Below are positions 1 to 6,531 of a DNA stretch of 59,234 bases, piece after piece (within the stretch, counting starts at the first letter, position 1; the number at the start of each line of letters is the position of its first letter). Under the pieces are notes generated by a model. It did not search any database and was not told where the DNA came from. It was given only the letters and a program-made list of their open reading frames with translations. The position numbers were made by a program, and so were the translations under genes. Location: assembly GCA_017521285.1 (NCBI GenBank), contig JAFXDG010000024.1, positions 1-59,234 on the forward strand. Reading direction: 5' to 3'. This DNA comes from Bacteroidaceae bacterium. Lineage in GTDB: Bacteria > Bacteroidota > Bacteroidia > Bacteroidales > Bacteroidaceae.

Positions 1-47
1 AGATAACAGTTAGTAAAAAGTCAAAAGCATAACTCGAAGGTGAAAAA

Positions 48-95
48 TTATATATTAATATATATATAATACATTATATATATATTAATATATAA
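48..95. repeat. A/T-only perfect inverted repeat (cruciform or terminator)
   Basis: Two 23-base arms (48-70 and 73-95) are exact reverse complements with only AC between them, and the arms contain no G or C. In RNA this is one long A-U hairpin; in DNA it is a strong cruciform candidate. It may end transcription from a gene left of the window. No coding potential is visible here. Confidence 0.8.
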
Positions 96-341
96 AATAT
101 TATTTACAAGTTATACATTCCATTGTTGTATTGTTGTTTTCTCATTTTTTGCAACTGTTATCTGTTATCTGTGATAACTGTGATACGGGAGGGAGGGGCA
201 TTTTTTGCAAAACCACTGCATTTTTCCTCGGACTGTCCCACGATTTGGGACAAGCTGCGCCCGTGAGCGGTATCCGGTTCGACGAATACCTGCGCATTGC
301 ACGCTTGGCATTGGAGGCGCTGAGATAAGGGATTTATGGTT
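96..341. other. Non-coding stretch, possible gene remnant
   Basis: No convincing gene is seen. Composition changes abruptly from nearly pure A/T before 130 to moderate GC after 180. A short hairpin TGTCCCA/TGGGACA lies at 234-252. One plus-strand reading (131-328) ends in a plausible helical stretch (FDEYLRIARLALEAL), which could be the tail of a truncated gene, but I recognise no family. Confidence 0.3.
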
Positions 342-467
342 CCGTCCATCTGCATTTTGCAATGCAGACGTCTTGAATATCAACACCTTAATATACCCGA
401 AGAAATTGGAACAACAATCGCAGCACAGATGCTTGTACTCATAACCTTTGCATTTCGAAATGCAAAG
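342..467. repeat. Left flanking direct repeat of the restriction cassette (copy A)
   Basis: Bases 400-467 are identical over 68 bases to 4887-4954. Similarity extends upstream (342-366 against 4859-4882) around a gap of about 30 bases missing from the right copy. The copy holds two palindromes: TGCATT/AATGCA near 351-366, and a perfect 24-base palindrome at 445-468 centred on TTCGAA. The restriction-modification genes lie exactly between the two copies. Confidence 0.9.
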
Positions 468-493
468 GGATGGATATATATTTTCGAGAATTT

Positions 494-525
494 TTTGTTC
501 GTCTCTCGAAAAATCTGTACCTTTG
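494..525 (+). promoter_or_regulatory. Bacteroidetes-type promoter of the restriction cassette
   Basis: TTTG at 494-497, a 20-base spacer and TACCTTTG at 518-525 match the Bacteroidetes primary-sigma consensus (TTTG-N19-21-TAnnTTTG). Transcription should start near 532, just before the ATG at 548. The promoter lies inside the repeat-bounded unit, so the cassette carries its own expression signal. Confidence 0.8.
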
Positions 526-547
526 CAAAAATCAAGAATACGACGAT

Positions 548-817
548 ATGGAAAACGATAGAATACAAGATTTGAGAACCTTCTCACAGAAGGTGTACGA
601 CGTTGTTGAAGCATACCTCGAGGCTAATGATTGCACCATCTATGCTTGTGATGGTGTGTACGTAGGTGCCGATTTGGAGCCTGCCATCTTGAACGAGGCC
701 GATGCCGAAGACCCCGACCGCTTCTATCCCCTCTGCTCACTCATCCGCGAAGATGGGGAGATTATGGAGGCAGACATGGCTCTGGTTGAGGAGATAGCGG
801 AAGAGTATTTTGAGTGA
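548..817 (+). CDS. Small, strongly acidic hypothetical protein (89 aa)
   Basis: I do not recognise this family. The reading frame is open from 470, but the promoter at 494-525 puts the transcript start near 532, so the ATG at 548 is the likely start. By my count about 25 of 89 residues are Asp or Glu against 5 Lys or Arg, giving a very negative charge. There is no signal peptide or membrane segment. It is the first gene of the cassette, 47 bases before the DNA methylase, in the position where control or anti-restriction proteins are often found. A DNA-mimic role is only a guess from charge and position. Confidence 0.7.
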   Translation: MENDRIQDLRTFSQKVYDVVEAYLEANDCTIYACDGVYVGADLEPAILNEADAEDPDRFYPLCSLIREDGEIMEADMALVEEIAEEYFE

Positions 818-864
818 AGTGTAGACTATATTTAAGTAAGGAAATAATAATTTTCAGAATTGTC

Positions 865-1845
865 ATGGCTAAGGCAAAACCTTTCATCAAGTGGGTTGGT
901 GGTAAAGGCCAACTCATTGAACAACTCGAAGCATTGCTTCCTGCTGACTTTGATAAAAGGGAGAATGTTACCTACATAGAGCCTTTTGTGGGCGGGGGAG
1001 CAATGCTCTTCTATATGTTGCAAGCACATCCTAACATAAAGTCAGCTGTTATAAATGACATAAATAGCGACTTGACTACGTGTTATCGTGTAGTTAGGGA
1101 CAATCCTACAGAACTTATAGCTTCTCTCTCGGAGATACAAAGGGAGTATTATGCTTTGCAAACCGAAGAAGAGAGAAAAGCCATGTTTATGCGAATGCGC
1201 GACCGATATAACACAAAAGCGTTGGACAAAATAGAAAATTCCACATTATTCTTTTTCCTCAATCGCACCTGTTTCAATGGATTGTACAGAGTAAATAAGA
1301 GTAATAAGTTTAATGTGCCTTTCGGAAAGCACGTAACCCCAATGATATGTGATACAACTACTATATACGCAGATAGTGAGTTGTTGCAAAATGTAGAAAT
1401 CCTTAATGGAGATTTCGAAGATACATTTAAGTACATTACTGGGGAGACCCTATTTTATTTTGACCCTCCATATCGTCCATTGAGCGATACTTCAAGTTTC
1501 AATGATTATACCAAGGAATCTTTTAATGATGATGCCCAACGCAGATTGAAAAGATTCTGTGATAAAGTACATGAAGCTGGATGTTCGTTTATGTTGAGTA
1601 ATTCGGATTGTTTAGGAAAAGACGAGAAAGACCGTTTCTTCGATGACCTGTATAAAGATTATACCATTGATAGAGTATGGGCTTCTAGAAATATCAATGC
1701 GGTTGCTTCAAAAAGAGGTAAGCTAACAGAAATCCTTGTACATAACTATAGTCAGGAAAAGAAGCAAAGTAAATCCTATGTATTTAATCATCAACCAACC
1801 TCAAGAGTAGCAGATTATGAGTACACATACGGAAAACGAGTTTAA
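865..1845 (+). CDS. DNA adenine methyltransferase, Dam/DpnM type
   Basis: D12-class (alpha) N6-adenine DNA methyltransferase of the Dam/DpnM group, expected to methylate the A of GATC. The AdoMet motif appears as FIKWVGGKGQL (residues 7-17), with IEPFVGGGAM just after it, and the catalytic DPPY is at residues 200-203. At 326 residues it is slightly longer than E. coli Dam. The frame is open from 814, but the ATG at 865 begins the conserved MAKAKPFIKW stretch and is the better start. The gene directly precedes, and overlaps, a DpnII-like endonuclease, so it is the protecting methylase of a type II system and not a housekeeping Dam. Confidence 0.92.
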   Translation: MAKAKPFIKWVGGKGQLIEQLEALLPADFDKRENVTYIEPFVGGGAMLFYMLQAHPNIKSAVINDINSDLTTCYRVVRDNPTELIASLSEIQREYYALQTEEERKAMFMRMRDRYNTKALDKIENSTLFFFLNRTCFNGLYRVNKSNKFNVPFGKHVTPMICDTTTIYADSELLQNVEILNGDFEDTFKYITGETLFYFDPPYRPLSDTSSFNDYTKESFNDDAQRRLKRFCDKVHEAGCSFMLSNSDCLGKDEKDRFFDDLYKDYTIDRVWASRNINAVASKRGKLTEILVHNYSQEKKQSKSYVFNHQPTSRVADYEYTYGKRV

Positions 1846-2647
1846 CATATTCATGTCTCAACTGAAAGAAACCAATCAGACATTGGACTTCTTCTGCGAT
1901 TTCGACAAGATATCTCAAAACGTAAGAAATATTGAGATAAGTCTTAATATGCTCAATTATCTTATAGGCAAACCTAATATGGAAGAAGCGGTAAGAGATA
2001 TATGGCAACGAGACAGGACGGCATTCAATGTTATGGATATCTTGATTGCGGTTAGAGATGATGGTAAAAAGAAAGTTATTGACTCATTGGGCAATTGTGT
2101 TTTGCTCAAAAGCCTATTCACTTCACCAGAAGGTGTTATTGAATACTTGAACGAAACAGGGTTGACAAGCCTTTTTCAGAGTAACCGTATTAAGGACTTG
2201 GTAGATTATGTATTTGGCATAGAAACAGGTCTTGACTCTAATGCCCGTAAGAATCGAAGCGGTCATATCATGGAAGATACGGTCGAGAACATTCTAATTG
2301 GCAGCAATATCCTATACCGTAAAGAAGTCTATTCTAGAGAATATCCTCTCCTTGCTGATGCATTGGGTGATGACGAGAAACGTTTCGATTTCGTAATAGA
2401 GACAGGAAACAAAGTATATCTTATCGAAGTGAACTTCTATAGTGGTGGAGGCTCTAAACTTAATGAAGTGGCTCGCTCATATTCTGATATCGCTCCCAAG
2501 ATAAATGCGATTGAGGGTTTTGAGTTTGTTTGGGTAACTGACGGAATTGGCTGGAAATCTGCTCGCAACAAGTTGCAAGAAGCCTTCAATATCATTCCGA
2601 GTATTTACAATTTGACAACGATTCAAGATTTTATCCAAACTATCTAA
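1817..2647 (+). CDS. Type II restriction endonuclease, DpnII/MboI family (GATC)
   Basis: Predicted to cut unmethylated GATC. Family features are the stretch NARKNRSGHIMEDTVE (about residues 141-156) and the PD-(D/E)XK-like core KRFDFVIE, then YLIEVNFYSGGGSKLNEVA (about residues 193-221), typical of DpnII-type enzymes. The length of 276 residues fits. The ATG at 1817 overlaps the methylase gene by 29 bases; an alternative ATG at 1853, just past the methylase stop, would give 264 residues. The overlap suggests coupled translation, so that endonuclease is made only after methylase. In the classical DpnII locus a second methylase lies between these two genes; here it lies further downstream. Confidence 0.9.
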   Translation: MSTHTENEFNIFMSQLKETNQTLDFFCDFDKISQNVRNIEISLNMLNYLIGKPNMEEAVRDIWQRDRTAFNVMDILIAVRDDGKKKVIDSLGNCVLLKSLFTSPEGVIEYLNETGLTSLFQSNRIKDLVDYVFGIETGLDSNARKNRSGHIMEDTVENILIGSNILYRKEVYSREYPLLADALGDDEKRFDFVIETGNKVYLIEVNFYSGGGSKLNEVARSYSDIAPKINAIEGFEFVWVTDGIGWKSARNKLQEAFNIIPSIYNLTTIQDFIQTI

Positions 2648-2651
2648 TGCT

Positions 2652-3179
2652 ATGACTATACGCAAAGATGACCATATTGAAAAACAATTGGATGTTGATG
2701 GCATTCGCACTCGAGAGGAGTTGCGAAAGTTTATGTTGCTTACATATGCTTTAGAAGATTGTAAGGTGAAAGTGCGTTATTACGTAGAAAACTTAGGAAA
2801 TGGGAAACGTATTTATATAGAACGACCAACTTTTTTGAATAAAGGTTGTGATTTTGTAATATATGCAGAAGATTTAATTACATATAAAAATGGTTACGAT
2901 AAGGCTCCTAGCCATGACGATATCATTAAGGATATTAAACTGAAGAAGGATACTTTGACGCCCTATGATTATGACAAACTTCTGTTGGCTATAAAATCCA
3001 TATACGATACCGAAGAATTCGCTAAAGCTATTAAGTATGTAAGTAAACTTCCAACTATTGGTTGGAATTATGACTTGTTGCTCAAGCTTCTCCGTTGGTT
3101 ATTTATAGAACAAGATATTACTTATTGGGCTGGTGATGGACGCAACATGCTGTATAAAGCTATAAAAGACATTGGGTAG
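2652..3179 (+). CDS. Unknown protein of the restriction-modification operon (175 aa)
   Basis: I do not recognise the family. It is a soluble, mixed-charge protein without signal peptide or membrane segment. The N-terminal part has charged helices; the C-terminal part ends in an aromatic-rich segment (WNYDLLLKLLRWLF, then ITYWAGDGRNMLYKAI). It sits 4 bases after the endonuclease stop and 3 bases before the second methylase, so it is certainly part of the operon. A role as endonuclease partner, specificity helper or regulator is possible, but nothing in the sequence decides. Confidence 0.75.
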   Translation: MTIRKDDHIEKQLDVDGIRTREELRKFMLLTYALEDCKVKVRYYVENLGNGKRIYIERPTFLNKGCDFVIYAEDLITYKNGYDKAPSHDDIIKDIKLKKDTLTPYDYDKLLLAIKSIYDTEEFAKAIKYVSKLPTIGWNYDLLLKLLRWLFIEQDITYWAGDGRNMLYKAIKDIG

Positions 3180-3182
3180 TTT

Positions 3183-4367
3183 ATGAAATTCAAGTCTCTT
3201 AATAATGACTTTATCCTTTACCAAGGTGATAGTATGAAGATTATCGAGCAATTGCCTGATAATTCTATTGATGCTATTTTTGCAGATCCACCATACTTTT
3301 TAAGTAATGGAGGTATCAGTGTTCAAAGCGGGAAACAAGTATGCGTAGACAAAGGCGATTGGGACAAAGGTGGAACTCCCGAACATATATATAATTTCAA
3401 CAAACAATGGCTTTCATTGTGTCGTCCCAAGTTGAAAGATAATGGCACTATTTGGGTTTCGGGTACACATCATAACATCTTTGTAGTGCAACGCTGTTTG
3501 CAGGAGTTAGGATACAAGATACTTAATGTCATCACATGGCAGAAGTCAGACCCACCACCCAATCTTTCTTGTAAATATTTCAACTTTTCTACAGAGTTAG
3601 TCATTTGGGCGCGTAAGCATGAAAAGAAAACTCATAAGTTTAATTACGAGACAATGAAGCAGCTAAACGGAGGTTCACAAATGACAGATGTTTGGCGTAT
3701 ACCAGCAGTAGGAATGTGGGAAAAGACTTGTGGAAAGCATCCCACGCAAAAAGCACTTCGCCTGCTTTATCGTATTATATTAGCCTCGACCAACGAAGGA
3801 GATACAATTTTAGACCCATTTGCAGGAAGTAGCACCACGGGGATTGCCGCAAATCTTTTGGGTCGTAAGTTTATTGGGATAGAGCAAAACAAAGTATTTG
3901 TGGAACTGAGTAAACGCCGCAGGGAATCACTAAATAACCCTATTGAATTTCAGAAACTTTTGAAGAAGATGCGCGAAACGCCTGAAGAAACCATGGTGCT
4001 GGTAAACCATGCTCGCCCAAAGGATTATGAACTTATGATAGAGAAAGGCATGTGTTATCTTCGTGCAGGAGATAGTAAGGGCTCATTACTCGTTCAGAAA
4101 GGTTTCGAGAGGTTGGGGTATGTATTATTGCACACAAATGGAGACAATCCAATCCTTTTCCCTTTAACAAAGAAGGGCTTCCAGATATGGACAGCAGATA
4201 ATCTGCAAAAGCTAGGTTTCAGTGCGGAACATGCACCATATTATGCGGTCCTCTATTTTGACCCTAGCAAGCCCATTGCTTATGACCAATCTGTAAACCT
4301 CAATCAACGTGCTTATACTAATGTGGCTAAGATTAGACCATTGAGCGATTTTATAAATATAAGATAG
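3183..4367 (+). CDS. Second DNA methyltransferase, DpnA-like, with C-terminal extension
   Basis: Beta-class DNA methyltransferase: the catalytic DPPY (residues 35-38) precedes the AdoMet motif DPFAGSSTTG (211-220), the reverse of the order in Dam. DpnA-type enzymes of DpnII loci have this architecture and methylate GATC, including single-stranded DNA. The methylase core ends near residue 260. About 130 further residues follow, with an unrecognised domain that includes RPKDYELMIEKGMCYLRAGD. DpnA itself is about 268 residues, so this is a fusion or a distinct subfamily. The start is 3 bases after the preceding stop. The only GATC in the cassette falls in its own DPPY codons (3285-3288). Confidence 0.88.
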   Translation: MKFKSLNNDFILYQGDSMKIIEQLPDNSIDAIFADPPYFLSNGGISVQSGKQVCVDKGDWDKGGTPEHIYNFNKQWLSLCRPKLKDNGTIWVSGTHHNIFVVQRCLQELGYKILNVITWQKSDPPPNLSCKYFNFSTELVIWARKHEKKTHKFNYETMKQLNGGSQMTDVWRIPAVGMWEKTCGKHPTQKALRLLYRIILASTNEGDTILDPFAGSSTTGIAANLLGRKFIGIEQNKVFVELSKRRRESLNNPIEFQKLLKKMRETPEETMVLVNHARPKDYELMIEKGMCYLRAGDSKGSLLVQKGFERLGYVLLHTNGDNPILFPLTKKGFQIWTADNLQKLGFSAEHAPYYAVLYFDPSKPIAYDQSVNLNQRAYTNVAKIRPLSDFINIR

Positions 4368-4392
4368 TTATATAAATATTTTCATCATAGTT

Positions 4393-4848
4393 ATGACCGA
4401 TAATTTATCACAAACCATATCCTCCCACGCCTACGAAGAGATAGTAAACAAGGTTAAAGAGTATGTAGGCGAAGAAGCATCGAAGTATATCCTCCCTGGA
4501 GTTATCAAAGCGCTTGAGGAGGGCGATAAGATTGTTCGTGAGGATATACTCCTTGGATGGCTCGACGTGGAATCTATGCGCGTGTGTACCTATTGCGGAG
4601 CTATCATGGAGGAGGGGTGGTACTTGGAATGCAATGGCTATGCGTGTAGCGATGAGTGTGCCGCGCAATCCGAAGGCCTCACTATGGAGGAATTTGCCAA
4701 ATGGCGCATCTATAAGGAAGACATCATAGAGCATCTGCGTGAGTCAGACGACCCTCGCGACATCAATGCACTATCTGCCAAGGAGTGCGACGAGATTATC
4801 GAAACTATCGCTCCTCACCGCGATTACTGTTGGACCGAGTGGCACTAA
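4393..4848 (+). CDS. Acidic hypothetical protein with Cys-rich zinc-finger-like segment (151 aa)
   Basis: Family not recognised. Residues 1-60 form an acidic helical region. CTYCG at about residues 65-69, with further Cys in ECNGYACSDEC (about 79-89), looks like a four-cysteine metal site. The C-terminal part is again acidic and ends in WTEWH. It follows the second methylase by 25 bases and is the last gene before the right repeat. With the 89-residue protein it makes a pair of acidic small proteins bracketing the restriction genes. Confidence 0.75.
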   Translation: MTDNLSQTISSHAYEEIVNKVKEYVGEEASKYILPGVIKALEEGDKIVREDILLGWLDVESMRVCTYCGAIMEEGWYLECNGYACSDECAAQSEGLTMEEFAKWRIYKEDIIEHLRESDDPRDINALSAKECDEIIETIAPHRDYCWTEWH

Positions 4849-4858
4849 TCCGTTATTT

Positions 4859-4954
4859 CTGTCCATCAGCATTTTCAATGCACTTAAAGAAATTGGAACA
4901 ACAATCGCAGCACAGATGCTTGTACTCATAACCTTTGCATTTCGAAATGCAAAG
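4859..4954. repeat. Right flanking direct repeat of the restriction cassette (copy B)
   Basis: Bases 4887-4954 repeat 400-467 without a mismatch and in the same orientation. The upstream part (4859-4882) is a shortened version of 342-366. It contains a 22-base perfect palindrome at 4933-4954, the same core as in copy A. The distance between equivalent bases is 4487, which defines the size of the unit. Confidence 0.9.
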
Positions 4955-4968
4955 AGGGGACGGAGTGA

Positions 4969-5076
4969 ATGAAAACTCCCCAAAACTCCCGAAAACTCTA
5001 CGGGAATTTGCTCCCTTTTTTTGCAAAACTCCCCGAAAACATCACTTCTCTACACAAAACTCCCGAAAACTCTACG
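4969..5076 (+). repeat. Clustered AAAACTCCC-GAAAACTC direct repeats
   Basis: A 22-base sequence beginning CAAAACTCCCGAAAACTCTA is present exactly at 4981-5002 and again at 5055-5076. Partial copies of AAAACTCCCC lie at 4971-4980 and 5023-5040. There is no gene here. The block lies between the restriction cassette and the BRO remnant. Confidence 0.75.
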
Positions 5077-5114
5077 CCGATAGGATTTCTTTTCCTGTCG
5101 GCTTTTTTGTGCCC

Positions 5115-5247
5115 TAACTTTGCATCGTCAATGAGCAATCAACCACGCTCTTGACGGTGCTCTTTGACATGTTGATACAATATACATAATTCAATAAATC
5201 AATCAATTATTCATTCACAATACACTGGCTCGCAAGGAGGAGCCAGT
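5115..5247 (+). promoter_or_regulatory. Promoter -7 box and leader hairpin of the BRO remnant
   Basis: TAACTTTG at 5115-5122 matches the Bacteroidetes -7 box; no good -33 is seen. About 100 bases later ACTGGCTC (5224-5231) and GAGCCAGT (5240-5247) form a perfect 8-bp stem. The loop GCAAGGAG holds the only purine-rich (Shine-Dalgarno-like) stretch of the leader. The ATG follows at 5267. Confidence 0.5.
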
Positions 5248-5266
5248 ATAAACAAACATTCAAAAA

Positions 5267-5729
5267 ATGAACGAAATCCAATTTTTCAAAAACGCTGCGT
5301 TCGGCACCATCCGGACGATGCAGGACGAGAAGGGCGAACCTTGGTTTGTCGGGGCTGACATAGCCAATATGCTTGGTTACACCAATCCAAGAAAGGCCAT
5401 TCGCGACCATGTGGAGGAGGAGGACAAGACGCGGAACGATTCGTTCCTCGTCAATGGAACTTTTCCGATACTCATCAACGAAAGTGGTCTCTACGCCCCT
5501 CATCCTCTCATCAAAACTTCCCAAGGCACGTGAGTTCAAGCATTGGGTCACCAGTGAAGTGCTCCCCTCCATCCGCAAGCAGGGTGGCTACATGGTGGCA
5601 CGCCCCGAAGAGAGCGACGAGGAGATAATGGCTTGCGCGATGCTCATCATGCAGGCCACGCTCGAACGACGCGACAAGGAGATTGCCCGCCTGCAACCAC
5701 GCGCGGAAGGTCAAAGGCTGATGGCCTAA
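5267..5729 (+). pseudogene. BRO-N family antirepressor-like protein, frameshifted
   Basis: The first frame encodes a typical BRO N-terminal domain (NEIQFFKNAAFGTIRTM, then WFVGADIANMLGYTNPRKAI). After GLYA the reading shifts and soon stops. The continuation LILSSKLPKAREFKHW, then VTSEVLPSIRKQGGYM, which is standard for the family, is in the next frame. One surplus C in the CCCC run at 5496-5499 explains the break. The C-terminal DNA-binding part is missing, and the tail runs into word repeats. BRO proteins are typical of phages and mobile elements, so this is a prophage or island remnant. A sequencing error at the C run is the alternative. Confidence 0.85.
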
Positions 5730-5805
5730 GGTCAAAAGGTCAAAAGTCAAAGGTCTAAGGTCAAAGGCCATCGCCATCAGCCTTCAATCTTCGACCTTTG
5801 ACTTT
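5708..5805. repeat. GGTCAAA word repeats with hairpin
   Basis: The words GGTCAAA and AAGTCAAAGG recur at 5708-5769. AAAGTCAAAGGTC (5743-5755) is an exact reverse complement of 5793-5805, which lies inside the 3' end of the kinase gene. The hairpin probably ends the minus-strand kinase transcript. Confidence 0.7.
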
Positions 5806-6406
5806 CGATGAATGACTTGATGAAGCGCATGGTGCCTTCGATGCCGAGGGTGGATGAATTGAGGCAGAGGTGGTAGGTGGCAGCATGTCCCCAGGTGTGG
5901 GCACTGTAGTAGTTGTAGTAGGAGGAGCGCTTGTGGTCGGCCTTGTGCATGAAGGTGCGGGCCTGCTCTTCGGTGAAGTCGGGATGGCGCTCGCGGATGC
6001 GACGGATGCGGTCGGCTTCGTCGGCGGTGATGAAGATGTTGATGACGTGTGGCTCGTCGCGCAGGATATAGTCGGCACAACGGCCTACGAAGATGCACGA
6101 ACCCTTCTCGGAGAGGTGGCGGATGGCATCGCTCTGAATCTTGAACAGGGCTTCGTCGCTCAGCTGGTTGCCATAGAAGCTGGTGTTCATGAAGGGCATG
6201 TGGATGTTGAAGAGTTTGGAGAGCAGGCCTGTCTCTTCGTCCTTGTCCTCAAACACTTCTTTGCAGAGGCCACTCTCTTGGGCGGCCATGTCGATGAGGG
6301 TACGGTCGTAGATGGGGATGTTGAGTTCCTTGGCCAACAGCTGGCCGATGAGCTTGCCACCGCTTCCGAGTTGGCGACCTATGTTGATAAAGTATCTTTC
6401 TTTCAT
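5777..6406 (-). CDS. Cytidylate kinase-like family protein
   Basis: A 209-residue P-loop protein of the cytidylate-kinase-like family common in Bacteroidetes, distinct from true Cmk. The nucleotide-binding loop appears as INIGRQLGSGGKLIG (residues 8-22), followed by YDRTLIDMAA and FVGRCADYIL; the basic lid is RIRRIRERHPDF. Substrate is unknown; a nucleoside monophosphate is likely. The stop lies within the arms of a hairpin (5708-5805). It is 125 bases downstream of the MATE gene on the same strand, separated from it by another hairpin, so co-transcription is uncertain. Confidence 0.85.
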   Translation of the reverse strand: MKERYFINIGRQLGSGGKLIGQLLAKELNIPIYDRTLIDMAAQESGLCKEVFEDKDEETGLLSKLFNIHMPFMNTSFYGNQLSDEALFKIQSDAIRHLSEKGSCIFVGRCADYILRDEPHVINIFITADEADRIRRIRERHPDFTEEQARTFMHKADHKRSSYYNYYSAHTWGHAATYHLCLNSSTLGIEGTMRFIKSFIESQRSKIEG

Positions 6407-6414
6407 ATAATTCT

Positions 6415-6531
6415 TTTTGTAGGAGTTCAGGAGTTCAGGAGTTGCAGGAGTTCAGACAATAGTTTTGTCATCATGCAAGTTGTACATTTGTCTGAACTCC
6501 AGTACTTCTGTCACTTCTGTCACTTCTGTTT
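6415..6531. repeat. GGAGTTCA / CACTTCTGT word repeats with hairpin
   Basis: GGAGTTCA occurs four times within 6422-6454, and CACTTCTGT is repeated in tandem at about 6508-6532. GGAGTTCAGACAA (6447-6459) and TTGTCTGAACTCC (6488-6500) form an exact 13-bp stem. It lies directly after the MATE gene in transcription order. Confidence 0.75.

Noticed and set aside
131-328. Open frame of 65 codons before the restriction cassette
   Set aside because: No promoter, no recognised family and crossing an abrupt composition change; kept only as a possible gene tail, not a gene.
814-1845. Methylase start at 814
   Set aside because: It would overlap the preceding stop and add residues without family similarity; the ATG at 865 starts the conserved motif.
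342-4954. Integron cassette with attC sites as explanation of the flanking repeats
   Set aside because: The repeats are exact copies around six genes with their own promoter, no integrase is visible, and no attC core-site pattern (R', R'') is seen.
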